Shown here: one piece after another, positions 1 to 5,725 of the stretch
Layout of the letters: each line of letters begins with the position of its first letter
How positions within the stretch are numbered: the stretch's first letter is position 1
Assembly: GCA_019749855.1 (NCBI GenBank)
Contig: JAIEPI010000017.1
Span: 1-6,160 of the forward strand
Direction of reading: 5' to 3'
DNA length: 6,160 bases
From: Rickettsiales bacterium
Lineage (GTDB): Bacteria; Pseudomonadota; Alphaproteobacteria; Rickettsiales; UBA998
The notes under the pieces: model-generated
What the model was told of the DNA's origin: nothing
Databases searched by the model: none
Seen by the model: the letters and a program-made list of their open reading frames with translations, nothing else
Made by a program: the position numbers and the translations under genes

Positions 1-275
1 AGCAGCAATTGGGCGACATCCAGAAACTCTACATTATCGGCCAACTCATCAATATCATAGCCACGATAACGCAGAATGCCCTCTTCCCCATCAATGTAGG
101 TAATTTTTGAATCGCAAGAGGCCGTTGAAAGGAAGCCCGGGTCATAGGTAAAATAGCCTGAATCTTTGTACAAGCTACTGATATCCATTACATTTGGGCC
201 TTCCGTGCCACCGAGCACGTTGAAGGTCACGGTCTTGCCATTGTCTAGAGTGAGTGTGGCTTGTTTCTGAGTCAT
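1..275 (-). CDS. gltA: Citrate synthase, N-terminal part (truncated by window edge)
   Basis: Citrate synthase condenses acetyl-CoA and oxaloacetate to citrate in the cytoplasm, the entry step of the TCA cycle. Translating the minus strand from ATG at 275-273 gives 91 complete codons, then the window ends. Residues 8-32 (LTLDNGKTVTFNVL and on to VMDI) match the small beta-rich N-terminal domain of the hexameric type II enzymes of Gram-negative bacteria. Residues 42-73 contain the family landmarks YDPGFLSTASCDSKITYIDG (positions 44-63), EEGILRYRGYDI and then the start of the large helical domain (DELADNVEFLDVAQLL). Full-length family members have about 430 residues, so roughly a fifth is present. 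The start is supported by a GAGAGGA ribosome-binding site 7 bases upstream. The gene is divergent from the orphan membrane protein gene. Identification is by remembered family sequence and is strong. The active-site His and Asp residues lie outside the window. Confidence 0.95.
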   Translation of the reverse strand, partial: MTQKQATLTLDNGKTVTFNVLGGTEGPNVMDISSLYKDSGYFTYDPGFLSTASCDSKITYIDGEEGILRYRGYDIDELADNVEFLDVAQLL

Positions 276-282
276 GAATGAG

Positions 283-289
283 TCCTCTC
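283..289 (-). promoter_or_regulatory. Ribosome-binding site of gltA
   Basis: On the minus strand this reads GAGAGGA, a strong Shine-Dalgarno, with 7 bases between it and the ATG at 275. It fixes the citrate synthase start. Confidence 0.75.
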
Positions 290-501
290 GAGGATTGATA
301 GTCAGGTTATTAGATGCTTCAACTTCACAGAAAAGTTTTGCCAAATCGTTAACAATACCCAGCAAAAAATCCAGCTGATGGTCATGTCATAATCCCACCG
401 CTGCTAAATTACCAGAAAGAACTATGTTTTTATATATATCAGAATATTACAAATCTATGGGGGCACAGACTTTCACGCACACAACGTCACAAAACTTTCA
501 T

Positions 502-529
502 ACGACAGACTGTCACCTCGTGTTATGAT
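502..529 (+). promoter_or_regulatory. Candidate extended -10 promoter for the orphan membrane gene
   Basis: The -10 hexamer TATGAT (524-529) is preceded by TG-T (521-523), the extended -10 signature. A weak -35, ACGACA (502-507), lies 16 bases upstream. Transcription would start near 535-537, giving a very short leader that contains little more than the GAGG ribosome-binding site at 539-542. The palindrome GACAGACTGTC (504-514) overlaps the -35/spacer region, a position where a repressor would block polymerase. Predicted from sequence only. Confidence 0.45.
504..514. repeat. Perfect 11-base palindrome GACAG-A-CTGTC, possible operator
   Basis: The arms GACAG and CTGTC are perfect inverted copies around a single A. 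The site sits between the -35 and -10 of the predicted promoter of the 550-1539 gene. A bound dimeric regulator there would interfere with RNA polymerase. It is short enough to arise by chance, so the operator role is an inference from position. Confidence 0.3.
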
Positions 530-538
530 GCAAATAAC

Positions 539-542
539 GAGG
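539..542 (+). promoter_or_regulatory. Ribosome-binding site GAGG of the orphan membrane gene
   Basis: GAGG is followed by seven A residues and then the ATG at 550, a standard 7-base spacing. It supports the start chosen for the 329-residue protein. Confidence 0.65.
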
Positions 543-549
543 AAAAAAA

Positions 550-1539
550 ATGGTTGAACTGCCAGAAATTGAACGCGAAGGCGAAGGCTATCGGGTGCGC
601 CCGCGTGGCCCGTTGCCGCGTAGCTGGCTGAATGCAGGTACACTCACAGGTGTCTCTGTGGCGGGTGCAGCTCTGCTGGCCGTTACGTTGCTTGGCCCCG
701 TGTCGGGCGCAGGAGTTTTATTAAGCGGTTTGACCGGTGCTGCCATTTCGATCGGCAGTGTGCTTACCGCAGGTTTTGTCGGCAATGTACTGCATCAGCG
801 TGAGCAGGACCGAGCCGAGCGCGACGGTGTGTTGATTCAGGATCCAGGTCGTCTCAACCGTGGATTATTCACCGGTGCCATGCAGGGATTTGGCAAGGCG
901 GGCTGGATCACACTCGGCGCTGCGCTTGTTGGTCTGGTGGGTAGCATGTCCGGATTCATGGGCGCGGACCCTATTGCCGCCGCCTTGAATTTCGTCGCAT
1001 GGCCAGCGCTTATCATTGGCGGTGTTTTGGCCGTTACCGGTGCTTTCAGCGGCTCGCGTGAATATCGCGATGCGATGACGCAACAAGTGCAGAATATTGA
1101 AAGTGGCATCATTTACCGCGAAGAAGCCTTAGCGCGCGGTCAGCAACCGGATTTAGAAACGGCGCGCTCCGCCGCGATTGGCAACAGCGTGGGTTTGGCA
1201 GCCGCGGCCAGCCCCTCTATTGCCGCAGGTATTCAAGCCATTGGCAATAATGGTAACAGCCTGCCCTCGCAGGAGCCACAATTTACGGAATACGCTCACA
1301 CGGGTGAGGGCTGGCATCCCGCACATGACCGCGCTGAGGGACATAGCTTTGCTCAGCAGGTGCGCCCACAACGCGCCGCCGCCAATGCAGGCCTACCCTC
1401 TGCCTCCGTCAGGACAGCTGCTTCCAACGTAGCAACACCCGCTGCGTCATCACCAGAAGCACAGAGTTTTGCGAATCGCGTAGAAGCCATGCGCGCGCAA
1501 CTGGCCGCTGCACAGCAAAACGCATCACGTACCAGCTAA
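550..1539 (+). CDS. Unrecognised Gly/Ala-rich membrane protein with disordered, motif-repeating tail
   Basis: I do not recognise this 329-residue protein and assign no function. Residues 1-28 are polar and charged with no cleavable signal peptide. Four hydrophobic stretches follow, at about 30-50, 52-80, 116-135 and 141-168, all rich in small residues (Gly, Ala, Ser), as in tightly packed or glycine-zipper helices. A charged loop (about 82-105, HQREQDRAERD) separates the second and third. After 168 the chain is soluble: a helical segment (about 169-210), an Ala/Gly patch (211-232), then a low-complexity Ala/Ser/Gln/Pro tail. That tail contains two related copies of SFAxxVxxxRA, SFAQQVRPQRA at 266-276 and SFANRVEAMRA at 306-316. 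The start is supported by GAGG 7 bases upstream and an extended -10 promoter. It is probably a single-gene transcript, because both neighbours are on the opposite strand. The continuous frame, its codon use and the ribosome-binding site make it very likely a real gene. Most likely an inner-membrane protein restricted to a narrow lineage. Confidence 0.85.
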   Translation: MVELPEIEREGEGYRVRPRGPLPRSWLNAGTLTGVSVAGAALLAVTLLGPVSGAGVLLSGLTGAAISIGSVLTAGFVGNVLHQREQDRAERDGVLIQDPGRLNRGLFTGAMQGFGKAGWITLGAALVGLVGSMSGFMGADPIAAALNFVAWPALIIGGVLAVTGAFSGSREYRDAMTQQVQNIESGIIYREEALARGQQPDLETARSAAIGNSVGLAAAASPSIAAGIQAIGNNGNSLPSQEPQFTEYAHTGEGWHPAHDRAEGHSFAQQVRPQRAAANAGLPSASVRTAASNVATPAASSPEAQSFANRVEAMRAQLAAAQQNASRTS

Positions 1540-1559
1540 CGATTGTTCATTACTGAGGC

Positions 1560-2315
1560 TTATGGCTGAGGCTGCGAGGACTGCGCAGGTCGTTTACGTG
1601 CCTGGCGATTTGCACGACTTTGGCGCGAGCCTGCATTGACTTTTAATTGCAGGATGTTTTTTACCATTTCATCCATCACCGGATAAAGTTTCATAACGAT
1701 AACGTCCACACCTTCCGGATTGGGATGAATGCCATCACGCAGGTTGAATTGCGGCTCGCCTGCCACCCCGTCCAGCAAAAAAGGGTAAAATACGGCGCGA
1801 GATTGTTCGGCCAGTTTGCCGTAAGTTCGATTAAAACGCGCCGCATATTCCGAGCCCATGCTTGGCGGCGCTTTCATCCCCGCCAACAGAACATAGACGC
1901 CATGGCGTTGCAGTTCCTTGATAATGATGTCCAGATTGTTAAAGGTGATGTCAGGGTCAATGCCTCGCAGCACATCATTGCCGCCAAGCGCAACCATCAC
2001 AATATCGGGTTTGCTGGCAATCAGCATCTGCAAGCGCCCTAACGCCGATGAGCTGGTGTCGCCGGAGACCCCCATATTCTCAACCTGGAGGTATTTCCCC
2101 TGTTTACTTTTTGCCATAACCGCTGCCATCTTGGCCGGAAGGCTATCACGCTGCGGGGCGGCCAATCCAAATCCGGCCATCAGGCTATCACCAAAAAAAA
2201 CGACTTTAATGGTGACTTGCTGCGCCCTTGCATGATTCGCATGCAAACCACATATCATCACCAGTATGACTGTGATAAACATGCGTACGCTTTTTTGTTC
2301 TAACCCGAGATTCAT
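1560..2315 (-). CDS. tesA: Secreted SGNH/GDSL hydrolase, TesA-type arylesterase/lysophospholipase
   Basis: Predicted periplasmic serine esterase of the TesA family (acyl-CoA thioesterase I / protease I / lysophospholipase L1), hydrolysing acyl ester or thioester bonds. The 251-residue product shows all SGNH blocks: FFGDSLMAGFGL (40-51) with nucleophile Ser44; GVSGDTSSSALGRL (82-95) with oxyanion Gly82; GGND (111-114) with Asn113; and DGIHPN (194-199) with catalytic Asp194 and His197. Residues 1-31 form a signal peptide: Lys8 and Arg11, hydrophobic core 12-24, and an ARA cleavage site before Gln32. ATG 2315 is preferred over Met12 (2282) because an AGGGGA ribosome-binding site lies 8 bases upstream and because starting at Met12 would remove the positive n-region. 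About 25 residues at the C-terminus (from about 226) form an unusual basic, Gln/Pro-ending tail beyond the E. coli enzyme's core. It is divergent from the YbbA/YbbP operon, as in E. coli. Family assignment is firm, but substrate is not determined by sequence. Confidence 0.93.
   Translation of the reverse strand: MNLGLEQKSVRMFITVILVMICGLHANHARAQQVTIKVVFFGDSLMAGFGLAAPQRDSLPAKMAAVMAKSKQGKYLQVENMGVSGDTSSSALGRLQMLIASKPDIVMVALGGNDVLRGIDPDITFNNLDIIIKELQRHGVYVLLAGMKAPPSMGSEYAARFNRTYGKLAEQSRAVFYPFLLDGVAGEPQFNLRDGIHPNPEGVDVIVMKLYPVMDEMVKNILQLKVNAGSRQSRANRQARKRPAQSSQPQP
2228..2246. repeat. Inverted repeat TTGCATG-ATTCG-CATGCAA upstream of the ABC operon
   Basis: Seven-base perfect arms flank a 5-base centre. 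It lies in the tesA signal-peptide coding region, about 70-85 bases upstream of the ATPase gene. Its left arm includes TTGCAT (2228-2233), a possible -35, with TATCAT (2253-2258) as a possible -10 at a long 19-base spacing. A plus-strand promoter for the ABC operon is expected here, but this pair is weak. Like the dyad at 2375-2391 it contains TTGCA. Confidence 0.3.
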
Positions 2316-2323
2316 TGACCCAT

Positions 2324-2329
2324 TCCCCT
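2324..2329 (-). promoter_or_regulatory. Ribosome-binding site of tesA, lying between the two divergent starts
   Basis: On the minus strand this reads AGGGGA, 8 bases before the tesA ATG at 2315. It decides the tesA start. It sits immediately before the ATG (2330) of the divergent ATPase gene, so signals for the two genes are packed into the same few bases. Confidence 0.65.
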
Positions 2330-3031
2330 ATGCATGAACATGATTCCCCCTCCCCTGCACTGCAACTCGACAATGTAAGTTTGCAACTTACGTCTGCCAA
2401 TGGCGCCGTGCCTATTCTTGATAGCGTCTCCTTGCGGGTTGCGCGAGAGGAAAGCGTTGCCATTGTCGGGCCGTCTGGTTCTGGCAAAACCTCATTGCTG
2501 ATGATTGCGGCTGGACTTGAGCCTGCAACGCAGGGACAGGTCGCGGTCAATGGTGAGCGCATCGACGCAATGAATGAGGATGCACGGGCACGTTTTCGCG
2601 GTGAGCATATCGGTATTGTGTTTCAGGCATTCCATCTGATGCCAACGATGACGGCGCTCGAGAATGTCGCCCTGCCGCTTGAGTTACATGGTGAGAGGCG
2701 TCCGTGGGAGCAAGCAAAGCAAGCGCTGGATGCCGTGGGTTTGTCGCCGCGCCTCTCGCATTATCCAGCACAGCTCTCCGGTGGTGAACAGCAACGGGTG
2801 GCCGTGGCACGCGCGCTGGTGCGCCGTCCCTCCCTGATTATTGCGGATGAGCCCACGGGAAATCTGGATCGTGAAACCGGTCATCACATTATTGATCTGC
2901 TGTTTTCTGTGCAGCAATCGACAAAAGCGACATTGCTGCTTATCACGCATGATGCGGAATTGGCGGCTCGTTGCCAGCGCACAATACGATTGCGCGATGG
3001 TCGTATTGAAGCCATGCAAAGCGCCACGTAA
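2330..3031 (+). CDS. ybbA: ABC transporter ATP-binding subunit, YbbA/LolD-like
   Basis: Cytoplasmic ATPase that powers the membrane partner encoded 5 bases downstream. From ATG 2330 the product has 233 residues with every ABC motif: Walker A GPSGSGKT (47-54), Q-loop Gln99 in FQAFHLMPTMTALENV, signature LSGGEQQ (149-155), Walker B LIIADEP with Asp173 and Glu174, D-loop GNLD (177-180) and switch His207 in LLITHD. The spacing and wording (PTMTALENVALPLEL, SGGEQQRVAVARAL, DEPTGNLDRETG) are those of the MacB/LolD group and closest to E. coli YbbA. A TTG start at 2315 would add five residues but would overlap the tesA ATG and has only a weak GAGA upstream. ATG 2330 has no clear ribosome-binding site either, so the start is uncertain by 15 bases. 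It is divergent from tesA and operonic with the permease, an arrangement shared with E. coli. The family is certain. The YbbA rather than LolD call rests on the neighbours. Confidence 0.93.
   Translation: MHEHDSPSPALQLDNVSLQLTSANGAVPILDSVSLRVAREESVAIVGPSGSGKTSLLMIAAGLEPATQGQVAVNGERIDAMNEDARARFRGEHIGIVFQAFHLMPTMTALENVALPLELHGERRPWEQAKQALDAVGLSPRLSHYPAQLSGGEQQRVAVARALVRRPSLIIADEPTGNLDRETGHHIIDLLFSVQQSTKATLLLITHDAELAARCQRTIRLRDGRIEAMQSAT
2372..2400 (-). promoter_or_regulatory. Candidate sigma-70 promoter for tesA, inside the start of the ybbA-like gene
   Basis: On the minus strand TTGGCA (2400-2395) and TACATT (2377-2372) are separated by exactly 17 bases, matching the -35/-10 consensus at 5 of 6 and 4 of 6 positions. 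The start point would fall near 2365, giving a leader of about 50 bases before the tesA ATG at 2315. The promoter lies wholly within the coding sequence of the divergent ATPase gene, which is expected because the starts leave no intergenic room. The spacer contains a perfect inverted repeat (2375-2391). Confidence 0.45.
2375..2391. repeat. Inverted repeat GTAAGTT-TGC-AACTTAC within the tesA promoter
   Basis: Seven-base arms match perfectly around a 3-base centre. The dyad covers most of the spacer and touches the -10 of the predicted tesA promoter, the classic place for a repressor. It also encodes residues 16-21 of the ATPase, so coding constraint could explain part of it. Operator role is inferred. 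Confidence 0.35.
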
Positions 3032-3036
3032 GCCCT

Positions 3037-5589
3037 ATGCGAGCCACAACACCCCTACCGCTTTTGATGCGTATTGCCCTGCGTGATTTGCGCGGTGTGG
3101 TCGGACAATTTCGTGTGTTTATTGTGTGCATCTGCTTCGGGGTCGCCGCGATTGCCACCGTGGGGTTAATTATTCGCGCAGCCGAGCAAGGCATTGCGCG
3201 TGACGCCCATGCGTTACTGGGCGGTGATTTAATGATACGCACCCTTTATCAACCACTGCCTGCGCAGGCTCGCCGCTATATTGACGCGCACAGCCGCACA
3301 AGCGAGCATTTGCAAATGCGTACCATGGCTGCATCGACGCGTACTGGCGGTGAATTTCCGCCACGCACGCTGATTGAACTGAAGGCAGTGGAGCCGAGTT
3401 ATCCGCTCGCCGGAGCGCTGGAATTTGAGCCGCCACTGGCGCGCTCAGAGGTTTTTGATCTCAAGGATGGGCAATACGGAGCAGCGGTGGAGCAGGAGCT
3501 GCTCGACATGCTGGGCGTAAAGATTGGCGATGCGCTGGTCATCAATGATGCCACGCTGCAGATTCGCGCCCGAATTGCCCATGAACCTGACCGTTTAAAC
3601 GCCAGCTATTCCATTGGCCCACGCGTGATGATCGCGCGTGAGGCACTAGCCTCAACAGGGCTGCTCAAGCCAGGAAGTCTGGTCTATTATCGGGTGGCGA
3701 TTGATGTGCCCGAGGGACAATCCGCCAGCGCGTTTGAGCAGGAGATTACCCAGCGGTTTGACGATGGCACATGGGAGGTGAATAATCTGACCAATGCCGC
3801 CCCCGGGTTACGCCGAGCGATTGATCGCATGGGCGTTTTCCTTGGTTTTGCTGCGATTGCGACGTTGCTTATTGGTGGAGTCGGCGTAGCAAATGCGGTG
3901 CGTGGTTTTCTCCAGCAACGCATGATCAGCATCGCTCGCCTGAAATGCTTAGGCGCGTCGCGTCGTGGGATTTTTGTGATTTACCTCACACAAATTATGC
4001 TGATGACTCTTCTTGCCACCCTGCTTGGCATCAGCTTTGGCATCGCTCTGGAATACGGCATCCTCGCCACACTGGGTAACGCACTTCCTGTGGGAGCTGT
4101 CACAGGCATCTATTTGCGCCCGCTGTGGCTGGCTGGCTCGTTTGGCATCATCACGGCACTGACCTTCAGCCTGCCGCTGCTTTTGCAAGCGACCCGCCTG
4201 AGTGCGGCGTTGTTGCTGCGCGATGCGCTGGCCCATCAAACATCGCACATTCTGGGTTGGCAGTTGGCTTTTTCCATCGCCGGCATCGCGGCACTGATCG
4301 CTTTGACCATTACGTTTACGCAAAACATCAAACTAAGCCTCTATTTTGCCGCATGTATGCTGGCGACGCTGATGTTTTTTACCCTGCTCGCATGGCTATT
4401 GGAAAAAGGAGCAAAAACACTGAGTGATCCATCGCGCGGGCTGCCGCCGCAACTACGCTTGGCGCTGGCCAGTCTCCAGCGGCCCGGGGCCATCACTCGT
4501 AGCGTGATGGTGTCGCTCGGCTTGGGTGTTAGCCTCATGGTGGCGCTGGCGTTGGTGGCGCTCAATTTTCACCGTCAGCTCAATGCGGATCGCACGCAGG
4601 ACATGCCGGCCTTCTTCCTGATTGATATTCTGCCGCACCTCCAGCAGCCAATGCAGGAGGATATGCATGCCCTCACAGGTGTGGGCGAGATTGAAATAAT
4701 GCCCATGCTACGTGGGCGTATTACCCAGATTAATCATACCGCTATTGATGTAGCGTCCATTGATCCCGATTATCGTTGGGTGGTGGAAAATGAACGTGGA
4801 CTGACCTACGCGGACAGTACCCCGAAGGGAAACACCATCACACGCGGCACATGGTGGCCAAAAACCTATCACGGTGAGCCGTTGGTATCGCTGGCGGAAG
4901 ATGTGGCGAAAGCACTACATGTCACGGTGGGCGACCGCGTGACATTCGCGGTGTTGGGACAGAACATTGAGGCAAAAATTGCTAATCTTCGTGAGGTGAA
5001 TTGGGCGTCGTTACAAATGAATTTTTCGATTGTTCTCTCAAGGGATGCGTTTGGTCAGCTTCCGGCCAATTTTCTTGCCACCGTAATGGCCGATGACGCG
5101 TCTCACGCCCATGTATTGCGCTTACTTGCTGAGAAATACCCCTCCGTAACGGTCGTACGCCTGAAAGATACGCTCAGACAAATCGCCAAGCTGTTTGATG
5201 CCGTGTCGCTGGTGATTCTCACCGTTGCCACTCTGACCATTTTGATCGGCATGTTTGTGATCGGGGCCGCCCTGAATGCCACCCTTCAAACACGTCTGTA
5301 TGAAAGCGTGATCTATAAAGTGCTGGGTCAAACGCAGGGTGATGTACTCTCGATGTTGCGGCGCGAACTCAGCTTGCTCACCGCCCTCACCGCCCTGCTC
5401 GCGCTGATAATTGGCACCGTGATTGCCCGCATCATTGGCGGCTTAATGCGGTTGCCACGTTTTGATCTGGCATGGGAAGTGGCCGCCGTAGCGCTGGCTC
5501 TCGCATTTCCGGCCGCATGGCTGCTGGTCAGTTTCACTTCAGGCGCGTTGGCTAAGGCCCGCCCACTGGCTTTCCTGCGAAATGAGTGA
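3037..5589 (+). CDS. ybbP: FtsX/MacB-type ABC permease, YbbP-like
   Basis: Inner-membrane permease of a type VII (MacB/LolC/FtsX) ABC system, 850 residues against about 804 in E. coli YbbP. I count ten likely membrane segments: about 26-46, 264-286, 311-335, 359-386, 405-428, 431-455, 487-510, 722-747, 776-803 and 811-832. Two large periplasmic domains lie between segments 1-2 (about 47-263) and 7-8 (about 511-721), the YbbP-like duplicated FtsX layout. FtsX-like cytoplasmic elbows with KCLGASRRGIF (303-313) and KVLGQTQGDVL (761-771) follow segments 2 and 8 and are where the ATPase docks. Second-domain landmarks recalled from E. coli YbbP are present: RGTWWPK (603-609) and LREVNWASLQMNF (651-663). 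The ATG lies 5 bases after the ATPase stop with no obvious ribosome-binding site, suggesting translational coupling. Known family members use ATP for mechanical work across the membrane rather than conventional import. Partnership with the TesA-type hydrolase is inferred from context and from E. coli. Confidence 0.92.
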   Translation: MRATTPLPLLMRIALRDLRGVVGQFRVFIVCICFGVAAIATVGLIIRAAEQGIARDAHALLGGDLMIRTLYQPLPAQARRYIDAHSRTSEHLQMRTMAASTRTGGEFPPRTLIELKAVEPSYPLAGALEFEPPLARSEVFDLKDGQYGAAVEQELLDMLGVKIGDALVINDATLQIRARIAHEPDRLNASYSIGPRVMIAREALASTGLLKPGSLVYYRVAIDVPEGQSASAFEQEITQRFDDGTWEVNNLTNAAPGLRRAIDRMGVFLGFAAIATLLIGGVGVANAVRGFLQQRMISIARLKCLGASRRGIFVIYLTQIMLMTLLATLLGISFGIALEYGILATLGNALPVGAVTGIYLRPLWLAGSFGIITALTFSLPLLLQATRLSAALLLRDALAHQTSHILGWQLAFSIAGIAALIALTITFTQNIKLSLYFAACMLATLMFFTLLAWLLEKGAKTLSDPSRGLPPQLRLALASLQRPGAITRSVMVSLGLGVSLMVALALVALNFHRQLNADRTQDMPAFFLIDILPHLQQPMQEDMHALTGVGEIEIMPMLRGRITQINHTAIDVASIDPDYRWVVENERGLTYADSTPKGNTITRGTWWPKTYHGEPLVSLAEDVAKALHVTVGDRVTFAVLGQNIEAKIANLREVNWASLQMNFSIVLSRDAFGQLPANFLATVMADDASHAHVLRLLAEKYPSVTVVRLKDTLRQIAKLFDAVSLVILTVATLTILIGMFVIGAALNATLQTRLYESVIYKVLGQTQGDVLSMLRRELSLLTALTALLALIIGTVIARIIGGLMRLPRFDLAWEVAAVALALAFPAAWLLVSFTSGALAKARPLAFLRNE

Positions 5590-5591
5590 TG

Positions 5592-5706
5592 TTTCTTGTC
5601 ATTGCCTGAATGGCATCGCCATTCTAGGGCAATCCAGCGAAGGTCGCGTGCTGCACTGGATTCCCTTAGAATCGCTGACGCGTTTCGGGGAATGACGGAC
5701 AAGAAA
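5592..5706. repeat. Nested-palindrome interspersed repeat (MITE/REP-like), about 115 bp
   Basis: Perfect 9-base terminal inverted repeats, TTTCTTGTC (5592-5600) and GACAAGAAA (5698-5706), bound the unit. Inside are two hairpins in opposite orientation. Hairpin 1 has outer stem ATTGCC/GGCAAT (5601-5606, 5628-5633) and inner stem GAATGGC-ATC-GCCATTC (5608-5624). Hairpin 2 has outer stem ATTCCC/GGGAAT (5660-5665, 5688-5693) and inner stem GAATCGC/GCGTTTC (5669-5675, 5680-5686; one mismatch). A central pair ATCCAG/CTGGAT (5632-5637, 5656-5661) joins them. The GTCATT...ATCCAG / CTGGAT...AATGAC framework resembles the widespread proteobacterial repeat whose spurious translation reads PRKRES...WIPAFAGMT. 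Here the antisense frame reads RESSAARDLRWIALEW. It fills the gap between the permease stop and mutY. No T-run follows either hairpin, so it is not a standard terminator. Only one copy is visible in this window. Confidence 0.7.
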
Positions 5707-5725
5707 TCTCAGGTAAGACAGGCGC

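Larger units (their letters stand above)
276..549. other. Divergent intergenic region between gltA and the orphan membrane gene
   Basis: These 274 bases contain no convincing coding frame. From left to right they hold the gltA ribosome-binding site (283-289), an untranslated stretch where the gltA promoter must lie but where I see no well-spaced sigma-70 pair, and an AT-rich block with a TATATATAT run (about 425-455). Two ACTTTCA copies follow at 469-475 and 494-500, and then the candidate promoter and palindrome for the rightward gene (502-529). A TTGGCA box on the minus strand (344-339) has no decent -10 partner. Confidence 0.6.

Noticed and set aside
311..344. TTGGCA on the minus strand (344-339) as the gltA promoter -35
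   Set aside because: No acceptable -10 hexamer lies 15-19 bases downstream on that strand, so I left the gltA promoter unassigned.
427..440. TATATATAT run as a promoter or origin-like element
   Set aside because: It is a short AT run without a spaced partner hexamer, DnaA boxes or iterons. It is simply an AT-rich intergenic patch.
1553..1573. Direct repeat CTGAGGCT (1553-1560 and 1566-1573) at the convergent gene ends
   Set aside because: The copies are 8 bases each, and the repeat follows from the QPQP codons and stop region of tesA. No hairpin or T-run makes it a terminator.
1647..2042. Plus-strand frame opposite tesA
   Set aside because: The opposite strand encodes all the SGNH catalytic blocks. 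This frame has no domain and no ribosome-binding site.
3949..4323. Antisense 124-residue open frame inside the permease gene
   Set aside because: It has a Gln/Arg/His-rich composition with no recognisable domain and lies wholly opposite a strongly conserved coding region. It is a shadow frame.
5601..5633. Hairpin after the permease gene as a Rho-independent terminator
   Set aside because: The stem is good but no run of T follows on either strand. It is better explained as part of the nested-palindrome repeat.
5328..5702. Minus-strand 124-residue frame spanning the end of the permease gene and the palindromic repeat
   Set aside because: Its start lies in the repeat and its body is antisense to the permease. 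The peptide resembles the spurious translations typical of such repeats, not a protein.
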